A stretch of DNA of 5,179 nucleotides, taken from positions 1 to 5,179 of the forward strand of contig JAUPLZ010000077.1 of the NCBI GenBank assembly GCA_030836705.1, written 5' to 3'. The DNA is from Campylobacterota bacterium. GTDB taxonomy: Bacteria; Campylobacterota; Campylobacteria; Campylobacterales; SZUA-545. Position 1 is the first letter of the stretch; every line of letters starts with the position of its first letter. Made by a program: the position numbers and the translations under genes. The notes beneath the pieces were generated by a model that saw only the letters and a list, made by a program, of their open reading frames with translations, had not been told where the DNA came from and searched no databases. Shown in pieces: positions 1 to 5,179 of this stretch.

Positions 1-2
1 AG

Positions 3-224
3 AAGAGTATAAGCAAATTCTTAAATGCGACGCTTACTAAAGAGGCTATTGTTGCCGCGGGCGGGTATGAGATGAAAAAAGAGGATGCTTCGGCTGAGGC
101 TGGTAAAAAAAAAGAGAGCGTAGCTGATATAGCGGCGGGTGCCGGTAATGTGAGCGCCGATGCTGTTTCAGAAGAGGTGCGTAAAATGTCCGGCTCTAAA
201 ACTCCTTCCCTTTCGCAGGGATAG
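3..224 (+). CDS. Unknown protein, C-terminal part only, with SVADIA module
   Basis: This is the last 73 codons of a gene that starts before the window; the frame is open from base 3 to the TAG at 222-224. I do not recognise the family. The visible tail is Ala/Lys/Glu rich: a helical stretch (KFLNATLTKEAIVAAGGYEM, about residues 5-24), a charged Ala-rich linker, then ESVADIAAGAGNVSADAVSE starting at residue 38, and a short Ser-rich end (SGSKTPSLSQG). The SVADIA part closely matches the C-terminus of the 1214-residue protein encoded at 1176-4820, in both protein and DNA, so both proteins probably share a tail module. It could be another large polyvalent-type protein, but that is inferred only from this shared tail. 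A run of nine A residues (105-113) lies just before the module; one base gained or lost there would end translation within about five codons. Confidence 0.75.
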   Translation, partial: KSISKFLNATLTKEAIVAAGGYEMKKEDASAEAGKKKESVADIAAGAGNVSADAVSEEVRKMSGSKTPSLSQG

Positions 225-233
225 GGTTAGTTT

Positions 234-253
234 TCGGCGGTTTTTGCCGCCGA
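234..253 (+). terminator. GC-rich hairpin after the first gene, possible terminator
   Basis: A perfect 7-bp inverted repeat (TCGGCGG, loop TTTTTG, CCGCCGA) begins ten bases after the TAG stop at 222-224. The position and a strong GC stem in AT-rich DNA fit transcription termination or 3'-end protection for the upstream gene. No continuous T tract follows the stem (next bases are tatattaaaatctttt), so it is not a textbook Rho-independent terminator and may be leaky. It separates the first gene from the 336-1103 unit. Confidence 0.5.
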
Positions 254-283
254 TATATTAAAATCTTTTCAATAGCGGTTTTT

Positions 284-312
284 TTGACTGCTGTTTAAAG
301 GGTTTCTGTAGT
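284..312 (+). promoter_or_regulatory. Possible sigma-70 promoter for the 336-1103 unit
   Basis: TTGACT (284-289) differs from the -35 consensus at one position. After a 17-base spacer comes TGTAGT (307-312), which matches four of six -10 positions. The start point would fall near 319-320, giving a very short leader before the AGGGA ribosome-binding site at 323-327. It sits between the hairpin and the four-cysteine gene, where a promoter is expected. The -10 match is weak and Campylobacterota promoters usually lack a -35 box, so this is tentative. Confidence 0.3.
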
Positions 313-335
313 TTTGAATTTTAGGGAATAATAAG

Positions 336-482
336 ATGAACAAAGATAAGGATGATATCTGCTTAAAATGCAAACATTCAAGGATAGCTTTTAAAGATAA
401 AAAAACTCTTGTTTGTGTATTGAAAAAAGCTCGTGAAGTTCCATATAGATACTCCTGTGAAGATTTTAAAAAAGAGAATTAA
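336..482 (+). CDS. Small four-cysteine protein, putative zinc-binding
   Basis: A 48-codon gene with ATG at 336 and TAA at 480-482. AGGGA lies at 323-327, eight bases before the start. The product is Lys/Asp rich and contains exactly four cysteines: C9-x2-C12 near the start, C27 in TLVCVL, and C41 in YRYSCEDF near the end. CxxC plus two later single cysteines, with the last in an SCEDF tail, looks like a small zinc-ribbon or treble-clef-like fold; small CxxC...C...C-DF proteins are common on phages and plasmids. No hydrophobic segment or signal peptide is seen, so it should be cytoplasmic. The next gene starts 12 bases after the stop, and its Shine-Dalgarno sequence touches this stop codon, so the two are probably co-transcribed. 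Zinc binding is inferred from cysteine spacing; the role (nucleic-acid binding, adaptor, or partner of the next gene) is unknown. Confidence 0.7.
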   Translation: MNKDKDDICLKCKHSRIAFKDKKTLVCVLKKAREVPYRYSCEDFKKEN

Positions 483-494
483 GAGGATAAAAAG

Positions 495-1103
495 ATGAGT
501 ATAGATAAGTCTATGTTTAATTTTGGCGACTGCCCTGAATTTGCCGATGTTCTTTTTGAAGAGTTAAAATCTGTTCTTCCTGATGTAAAAATAGCTCTTG
601 TTCGGGGGTTGATTAAGCTAGATGATTATGAAAAGGATGGCGATGTTGAATGGCAAGATTGCCATGTCGTTGTCATGTTAAATGACAGATATTTTTTTGA
701 TGTTGATGGGCTTAGTGAATTTGATAAGGTTATTAACACATTTGGGTTTCATTCTGAGCCATTAAAAATAGAAATGCTTGATTTTGACAAAATATCAAGA
801 GAAGAATATTCTATTTATCAAGAATATGATGGAACGGATGGGCATAAGTTCTTAGAAAAAAGCATTTATGCTAATTTTTTAAAATTAGATGAAAATGGTG
901 ATTTGGATATAGAAGCTATAGATGAAGCTAAAAACGAAGCAAGAGAGTACATTAAAGAAAACAGAGATTTTTTTAATGATGAAATCCAAAGAGCAAAAAA
1001 CTTGCTGTCAATAGACACCATGAGTAGTGATGAACGAACTTCCGCAATTGAAGCATTAGTTAAAGAGTCTGAGACACCTAAAACCTCAATAATCAGTCTT
1101 TAA
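495..1103 (+). CDS. Candidate papain-like (NlpC/P60-like) fold protein, 202 aa
   Basis: Start ATG at 495 is preceded by AGAGGA (482-487) with a seven-base spacer. The N-terminal half reads like a compact papain-like fold: GDCPEFADVLFEEL places Cys13 at the head of a helix, HVVVMLNDRYFFDVDG places His57 at the start of a beta-strand, and Asp69 or Asp71 follows on the next strand. This Cys / His-hydrophobic / Asp-x-Asp-Gly order is what NlpC/P60-like and related thiol hydrolases show, so a Cys-His-Asp triad is plausible. Residues 100-202 are acidic and helical, with a calcium-loop-like segment (DENGDLDIEAID, 132-143) and a Ser/Thr-rich tail. There is no signal peptide, so a cell-wall role in the periplasm would need another export route; an intracellular peptidase, deamidase or related enzyme is as likely. 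It follows the four-cysteine gene by 12 bases. Being a real gene is near certain; the fold is an inference from spacing of conserved-looking residues. Confidence 0.8.
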   Translation: MSIDKSMFNFGDCPEFADVLFEELKSVLPDVKIALVRGLIKLDDYEKDGDVEWQDCHVVVMLNDRYFFDVDGLSEFDKVINTFGFHSEPLKIEMLDFDKISREEYSIYQEYDGTDGHKFLEKSIYANFLKLDENGDLDIEAIDEAKNEAREYIKENRDFFNDEIQRAKNLLSIDTMSSDERTSAIEALVKESETPKTSIISL

Positions 1104-1131
1104 TATTTTTCCTATTTAAGTGGTTTTTTAT

Positions 1132-1163
1132 TATAATCTTCTTATAATTAATAAAATTATAAT
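1132..1163 (+). promoter_or_regulatory. Promoter region with three TATAAT boxes for the giant gene
   Basis: Three perfect TATAAT hexamers occur at 1132-1137, 1143-1148 and 1158-1163 in the 72-base gap between genes. The first is preceded by a T-rich stretch (ggttttttat) and no -35 box, as is usual for sigma-70 promoters of Campylobacterota. Starts from the first two would give leaders of roughly 20-32 bases, enough to include the AGGA ribosome-binding site at 1165-1168. The third lies too close to the start codon to give a normal leader and may instead be part of an operator. This supports separate transcription of the 1176 unit. Confidence 0.5.
1142..1162. repeat. Perfect 8-bp AT-only inverted repeat, possible operator
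   Basis: TTATAATT (1142-1149), a five-base spacer AATAA, and AATTATAA (1155-1162) form a perfect dyad. It overlaps two of the three TATAAT boxes and ends three bases before the ribosome-binding site of the giant gene. TTATAATC also occurs as a direct repeat at 1131-1138 and 1157-1164, 26 bases apart. A dimeric repressor bound here would block RNA polymerase. AT-only palindromes also arise by chance in AT-rich gaps, so the operator role is only a suggestion. Confidence 0.35.
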
Positions 1164-1175
1164 CAGGATTTCGTC

Positions 1176-4100
1176 ATGATTGACACACTTGAAGATTTAA
1201 AACCGCATTTGGATAAGATTAATAAGTATCGGGATTATCTTTTGGCAGCGGATTTACCCGACTTACCTCTTTATTCAAATATAGACTCCCTTTCAGAGAT
1301 TGATTCCCCTGTTAATATCATAGATGCGATAAAGTCAGATATAAATGATTCGGCAGCGCTTTTTGAGAGCATTGCTATTACGCTTTCAGAGAAGAATCAC
1401 CCGTTAGAGAAAATTATCACTACGGATGGTGCGAAAAAAGAGATTAAACTTGGAAGATTTGGTTTTCAAAAAGAGGGGCATAAGTTTTGGGCGTCTTATA
1501 ATGGCGGACCGTTTTCCTCCTCTTCTCGCTCAGAGATTCTTAAGGCAACTAAAGAGCTTTTGTCTAAAGCGACTACGGGGTTGTACGCCGGCTACATGAA
1601 GGATGAAATTTTCGACTCCGTGGAAAATAATTTAAAAGATTTAACATATGCAATGGATCGTGCGTATGATAAAAACAACAAGTATGATTATGCGAGACTC
1701 TTTGGGCAGCGAGGACAAATTGCAGATGTAATTTCATTTGCTCTTGAAAAGGCAAAAAAAGAGATTTCCGTTGTTGAGTCTGATACAAAGATGAAAACAA
1801 TTTTAGAAGAGATATCGGGCAAGGCGAATGCTAGAGCAAATGATATTAAGAGAGACTCTTTAGTTCTCTCTAATTTAGATGAAAATAGCGGGGCTGTTGT
1901 TTTGCAGAACCCGCAGAGAGTCGCAATTCCTTCGGAATTTATGAGTACCCTTGGCAATATTCGCAGTATAAAGCATGTTGAGCTTGACTCTAACAGTGAT
2001 TTAGAAAAAGTTACTGCTCTTTTAAAAGAGATTGAGGGTGCGAATATTGCGACTAATGAGGCATATACTTTTAAGGTTCGTTATTTGGGAAGGCATAATG
2101 CCTACGGTATCTATTTCAAAGAAGGAAGAAACCTAGACGGCGTTGCCGAAAATATGAATCAGGTTATCGTTGATATACGATACCCTTTTAGTTTTATTCA
2201 TGAGCTTACACATCACATTGACTTAACAGGTCAAATTGAAAATAGAGATGAGCTGACATATCTGCTTGGCAGCTATAATAGTTATGACGGAGTTCCTAAC
2301 AGTAAGAGCGCATACTACTCCAATGATGCGGAGCTTATTGCTAGAGCAGGAGAAGTTAGCTACACTCTTTATCAGTCAAAATTCAAAGAAGTTTTAGAGC
2401 TTTTAAAGGCGCAGAAAATTGGAGATGCCTTGGCCGTCTCTAGTCTTAAAAAGGAGCTTGGGGTGGATTTTGATGCCACGGAAGAGAATTTTTTTGAGAT
2501 AATGTCTGCAAATTCTAAAACCTCCGGGCTTTCAAAATCTCTTGATTTTTATGTAGAAAACAAGGGAATTTATTTTGATTTAAAAAATAGAACTATTGAA
2601 GAGTTGGGATATATGTACTCCACTTTTCAAAATCTTCTCAATTTTGAGGATAAGATTGATTTTATTGCTGAAAAAACCACTCTTGGTGAGTTTTCAAGAG
2701 AGAATTTATCCCGCTCTATTTCTTATATAAGAAGAGAGGGGCTTGAGAAATATACCGCGGAAGATTTTTTAGCGGTTAGCGGGGCGATAAGAGATGGGCG
2801 CGTGACGAACATCTCGCTTGATGAGCTTATAGATGATTACATCGCGCTTGAGAATTCTAAGCGCGGTGTTAAGATTAACTGGGTTATGGGTACGATAGCA
2901 AATAGGGATCAGAGATTAAGGCATGGGTATTTAGCTATTGATACCTATGAGGAGCTTTATGAAAAGGGTGATAAGATAAATGGCTACTGCCCTTATCCTA
3001 CAATAGGTAAAGATGCTATTGTAAGCAAAGATGTGATAGATTTTTTTGCTGTTTTAGCAAGAAAGAGTGGTGAATATTCTTTAATTGGAAATGTTTTTGA
3101 TAGCGCAAGCCGTTCAAAAATTGCGCTCTCTATGGAGAGCCTGGATTTTGCGGCTCTTTTAAATGAGAGTTCGGAATCCAATGTAAGGATTTTTACTAAA
3201 GATTGGTTTTTTAGGCATATGCTTTCGCAATATGCGGATATTGTGCCTGATGTCTATGCGAAGTCCAAAGCTGTTTTTGAGGCGATTGAGCCGAAAAAGT
3301 TTGAGAGTGCTGTTTGCGGGCTTGCTCTTGAATATATAAGAGGGGATAAGTCCTCTCATGAATATGGGCTTAAGCTTTTAGGAATTGATTCTAATGCTAA
3401 AAGTGAAATTTCCTCCCTTGCAAATACGGCTATTTTAAATAAGTGGTATGGCATTTCAGAGGCTTTTTACGATAGAGCAACGGAGGTTATTTTTAAGCAG
3501 GAGTTGATAAAGTTTGCTAAAAGCAGCGAGGTTGAGCTTGATGGGAAGTTTAAAGAGGATATGACCGTTGTTGCGAATTTGACAAATCTAAGAAAACCGA
3601 TTTTTTCTAAAAAAGATTTAACTGCTGTTCTTAAGGGTTGCGATAGTGATGTTTTATCCTCTAAGATTGAAAAGTATAGTGAAGATTTGTCATTAAAATA
3701 TAATGATGAGTATCTGAAAAAAGTAGTTTACAACAACTATTCTATTAGCCGTCGCCGCATTAACGATTTTAAGCCTTCAAAAGAGTTTTTGGAGAGTGCA
3801 AATGGTGTTATGAGTAGTGCTAAGAGCAAGAATCCTGCTGTGGTTGCCAGCGAGAGTAAAAAACCTACTGTTGCTTCAGTAACAAAAGTAATTAAGGATG
3901 CGGAACTAAGTATATTAGACCCTCAGTTTTTTAGAGTAGAGAAAAAATCTACTGACGCTGGAATGGGTGGTTATGAGTATGTCGCTGTATTCTTTAACGG
4001 AAATGTCAGAGCCAAAGACAATGACGATATCAATACAGTAATGAGTGATTTGGTTAAAGCTTTCGGAAATGTTATATATCAATCAGATGGTTCAATCGTT

Positions 4101-4820
4101 GTAAGTGAGATAAAGAGCAGAGAGAGGGATAAAAATAGTGGAGATAGAGAGCTAAATATCAAGAGTGAGAGTGGTGCTGTTTCAGGTGCCTTAGATTTTT
4201 CTCTGCTTTTAAAATCTGCCGAGCTTAAGGATTTTACTCGAACGGATACCGGAGAGAGTATTAAGATTTTTACTATAAATGATAACTTGAGTAAAGAACA
4301 ATTTAAAGATTTTGTTGCCTATTTGAAAAAAGAGGGGATTGGATACTACTCTAATATTGCCAAAGGTTTTGTCATTAATAGAGATAAAATCGGGCTTTTA
4401 GGAGAGAGTAAAGAGGCGAAGGTTGTGGCTGAGCCTGTTTTGGAGAAAGTAGATGATAGAGAGATAAATGTTGAGAGTAAAGTTGATGTCTCTAGTAGGG
4501 ATGCTACTCTCTCTGCCTCCTCTTCTATAGCTGAGATAGATAGTTTTTTTAAAGAGGTTGTATCTTCTTTTAGCGGGGATTTGCAGGCAAAAGAGATTTT
4601 GCATCTTAGAGAGAGTTATCGTGCTTTTGTCGGCGATCTTTTTGCGATATATGATAATGAAGCAAAAGAGGCGATTATAAAAGAGATTTATGCGCTTAAG
4701 GCGCTTAGTGAGGGGAGCGTTGCTGATATAGCACGCGGATGCCATATTGAGAGCGCTGCTATGAGTGCGCGGTTTCAAGAAGAGTTTGGGCAGAAAAACT
4801 TAAGATTAAATATGCAATAA
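1176..4820 (+). CDS. Giant polyvalent-type protein with zincin metallopeptidase motif
   Basis: A 1214-residue protein; ATG at 1176 is preceded by AGGA (1165-1168, seven-base spacer), and an in-frame stop at 1152-1154 rules out a longer start. Regions in order: helical N-terminus (1-85); a small module with FGFQKEGHKFWASYNGGPF (about 95-113); a helical part to about 235; a zincin-like domain (about 240-430) with GIYF at 311-314, HELTHH at 342-347 (HExxH, His342/Glu343/His346) and ELIARAGE at 386-393, whose Glu386 is the likely third zinc ligand; an unrecognised mostly helical body (about 440-870); a Ser/Lys/Pro linker (about 875-900); a small alpha/beta module (about 905-985, GGYEYVAVFF); a domain at about 1010-1070 (FTRTDTGESI...GYYSNIAKGF); a polar linker; and a helical C-terminus (about 1120-1214) ending in SVADIARG. 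HExxH with E-L-x-A-R-x-x-E resembles the zincin-like/LPD1-type domains of polyvalent proteins of phages and conjugative elements. No signal peptide or membrane segment is seen. The catalytic motif is visible; substrate and delivery are unknown. Confidence 0.85.
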   Translation: MIDTLEDLKPHLDKINKYRDYLLAADLPDLPLYSNIDSLSEIDSPVNIIDAIKSDINDSAALFESIAITLSEKNHPLEKIITTDGAKKEIKLGRFGFQKEGHKFWASYNGGPFSSSSRSEILKATKELLSKATTGLYAGYMKDEIFDSVENNLKDLTYAMDRAYDKNNKYDYARLFGQRGQIADVISFALEKAKKEISVVESDTKMKTILEEISGKANARANDIKRDSLVLSNLDENSGAVVLQNPQRVAIPSEFMSTLGNIRSIKHVELDSNSDLEKVTALLKEIEGANIATNEAYTFKVRYLGRHNAYGIYFKEGRNLDGVAENMNQVIVDIRYPFSFIHELTHHIDLTGQIENRDELTYLLGSYNSYDGVPNSKSAYYSNDAELIARAGEVSYTLYQSKFKEVLELLKAQKIGDALAVSSLKKELGVDFDATEENFFEIMSANSKTSGLSKSLDFYVENKGIYFDLKNRTIEELGYMYSTFQNLLNFEDKIDFIAEKTTLGEFSRENLSRSISYIRREGLEKYTAEDFLAVSGAIRDGRVTNISLDELIDDYIALENSKRGVKINWVMGTIANRDQRLRHGYLAIDTYEELYEKGDKINGYCPYPTIGKDAIVSKDVIDFFAVLARKSGEYSLIGNVFDSASRSKIALSMESLDFAALLNESSESNVRIFTKDWFFRHMLSQYADIVPDVYAKSKAVFEAIEPKKFESAVCGLALEYIRGDKSSHEYGLKLLGIDSNAKSEISSLANTAILNKWYGISEAFYDRATEVIFKQELIKFAKSSEVELDGKFKEDMTVVANLTNLRKPIFSKKDLTAVLKGCDSDVLSSKIEKYSEDLSLKYNDEYLKKVVYNNYSISRRRINDFKPSKEFLESANGVMSSAKSKNPAVVASESKKPTVASVTKVIKDAELSILDPQFFRVEKKSTDAGMGGYEYVAVFFNGNVRAKDNDDINTVMSDLVKAFGNVIYQSDGSIVVSEIKSRERDKNSGDRELNIKSESGAVSGALDFSLLLKSAELKDFTRTDTGESIKIFTINDNLSKEQFKDFVAYLKKEGIGYYSNIAKGFVINRDKIGLLGESKEAKVVAEPVLEKVDDREINVESKVDVSSRDATLSASSSIAEIDSFFKEVVSSFSGDLQAKEILHLRESYRAFVGDLFAIYDNEAKEAIIKEIYALKALSEGSVADIARGCHIESAAMSARFQEEFGQKNLRLNMQ
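2199..2354 (+). other. Zincin catalytic core: HExxH plus ELIARAGE
   Basis: Codons for HELTHH (residues 342-347) begin at 2199 and codons for ELIARAGE (386-393) begin at 2331, with 39 residues between His346 and Glu386. In zincins the two histidines and a downstream acidic residue bind zinc and the HE glutamate activates water. All required residues are present, so the site looks intact. A hydrophobic strand (NQVIVDI) and an aromatic FSFI immediately precede the motif, as expected for the zincin active-site helix. Confidence 0.7.
4203..4386 (+). other. GYYS...KGF domain near the C-terminus of the giant protein
   Basis: Residues about 1010-1070 read DFTRTDTGESIKIFTI, a helix around LSKEQFKDFVAYLKKEG, then GYYSNIAKGFVI (Gly1056 to Ile1067). 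The order 'T-x-T-G-E-x-I / helix / G-Y-Y-S...K-G-F-h-h' is, from memory, a recurring short accessory domain in large plasmid and phage polyvalent proteins. Its function is not known to me; a nucleic-acid or protein-binding accessory role is possible. It is flanked on both sides by similar DRE(L/I)N-type linkers. Confidence 0.45.
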
Positions 4821-4829
4821 AGGATTTTA

Positions 4830-5051
4830 ATGACTAAAGCAGCGCAATTAACGGTACTAAACAAGCTTCTCTTTGAGATTGAGGAGCTGTTTTGCGGTGA
4901 GGTAAATAATAAATTTCCTCAGGAAATTAAAACTATAAAAAATTTAAAGAAAAAAATAGAATTTAGCGATTTTGCAGCGCGGCATCTTGACGAGGTTAAA
5001 AGCACGGTTGTTTTTATAAGAAAATCTCTTGAATTGTGGAAGAGAAAATAA
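4830..5051 (+). CDS. Small basic helical protein, unknown function
   Basis: A 73-residue protein; ATG at 4830, TAA at 5049-5051. AAGGA (4820-4824) overlaps the last base of the giant gene's stop and lies five bases before the start, so it is very probably co-transcribed with 1176-4820. The sequence looks all-helical: a first amphipathic helix (LTVLNKLLFEIEELF), a Lys-rich middle (IKTIKNLKKKIEF), and a final helix (DEVKSTVVFIRKSLELW) ending in KRK. It has one cysteine, no signal peptide and no transmembrane segment. I do not recognise the family. Its place directly behind the giant protein would suit a small partner or chaperone, but that is inference from position only. Confidence 0.7.
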   Translation: MTKAAQLTVLNKLLFEIEELFCGEVNNKFPQEIKTIKNLKKKIEFSDFAARHLDEVKSTVVFIRKSLELWKRK

Positions 5052-5179
5052 ATGTTTAAAAAAATTTTCACGCTGCTTATTTCAGCTGTTCTTGTATCTT
5101 CATCGCTTAACGCGGGATGGTTTAAAAATACAATCAAAACAGGCGCAACAGGTGTTGCAATTTATAAAGTCGCCAAAAA
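5052..5179 (+). CDS. Small exported protein with Sec signal peptide, N-terminal part
   Basis: ATG at 5052 directly follows the stop of the previous gene with no spacing (TAAATG), and GGAAGAG (5038-5044) inside that gene supplies the ribosome-binding site, so translation is probably coupled. The window ends after 42 codons with the frame still open. The start is a classic Sec signal peptide: MFKK, a hydrophobic core (IFTLLISAVLVSSS), and a likely signal-peptidase I site after SLNA (residue 21), giving a mature start GWFKNTIKTGATGVAIYKVA. There is no lipobox cysteine, so it is not a lipoprotein. The product should be periplasmic or outer-membrane-associated. The mature part seen is too short to assign a family. 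Confidence 0.75.
   Translation, partial: MFKKIFTLLISAVLVSSSLNAGWFKNTIKTGATGVAIYKVAK

Noticed and set aside
271..292. A possible second hairpin (AGCGG...GACTGCT) with a T tract as a terminator
   Set aside because: The T run lies in the loop, pairing is interrupted and the stem is short, so it does not form a credible terminator.
1573..1957. Overlapping reverse-strand open frames (75 and 89 codons) opposite the N-terminal part of the giant gene
   Set aside because: They overlap each other and the real gene, with Ser/Phe/Leu-rich peptides typical of antisense frames.
2993..3359. Two short reverse-strand open frames opposite the middle of the giant gene
   Set aside because: Both are internal antisense frames with no independent support.
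4398..4778. A 126-codon reverse-strand open frame opposite the C-terminus of the giant gene
   Set aside because: It lies wholly inside a well-supported gene, has no convincing ribosome-binding context, and its peptide has no recognisable domain; it arises from the base composition of the + strand gene.
4919..5137. A 72-codon reverse-strand open frame across the two small downstream genes
   Set aside because: It runs antisense to two tightly spaced genes with good start signals; its hydrophobic content is the antisense of Lys-rich codons.
1..5179. tRNA, rRNA, CRISPR array, insertion-sequence ends or attachment-site repeats
   Set aside because: I saw no cloverleaf-like segment, no regularly spaced repeats, no transposase-like frame and no paired terminal inverted repeats.

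Overview
This window is a moderately AT-rich, densely packed stretch with every supported gene on the + strand. Codon choice (AAA/GAG/GAT rich, many Lys/Glu/Ile/Asp/Ser), promoter style (TATAAT boxes in T-rich DNA without clear -35 boxes) and protein style suggest a Campylobacterota (epsilonproteobacterial) replicon. No core metabolic or ribosomal gene is present. The content looks accessory (plasmid, integrative element or phage), but no relaxase, integrase, T4SS or phage structural gene is visible to settle which. Both the taxon and the element type are inferences from composition and gene style.

Layout: (1) 3-224, the 3' end of an unknown gene whose C-terminus carries a short SVADIA-type module. 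(2) 225-335, an intergenic region with a GC-rich hairpin just after that gene and a possible promoter. (3) 336-482, a 48-residue four-cysteine protein (CxxC...C...C, possible zinc site), followed after 12 nt by 495-1103, a 202-residue protein whose N-terminal half has the Cys...His...Asp layout of papain-like/NlpC-P60-like folds. (4) 1104-1175, an AT-rich control region with three TATAAT boxes, two of them in a perfect 8-bp inverted repeat. (5) 1176-4820, a 1214-residue multidomain protein with a zincin-like HExxH site (HELTHH, then ELIARAGE), a GYYS...KGF domain near the C-terminus, and a C-terminal segment ending in the same SVADIA module as the first gene. It resembles the 'polyvalent' proteins of phages and conjugative elements. 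(6) 4830-5051, a 73-residue basic helical protein, and (7) 5052 to the window end, the start of a small exported protein. Both are packed tightly behind the giant gene.

How the parts fit: 336-1103 looks like one transcription unit and 1176-5179 a second. Polyvalent proteins are thought to enter or act in a recipient cell as bundles of enzymatic and protective domains. A zincin-bearing giant beside a candidate papain-like peptidase and a small zinc-binding protein fits an accessory conflict or establishment module. The most interesting direct observation is the matching C-terminal module on the giant protein and the upstream partial gene, which may be a shared docking/delivery tail or a small helix-turn-helix. 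All functional statements rest on motifs and have not been confirmed by database comparison.
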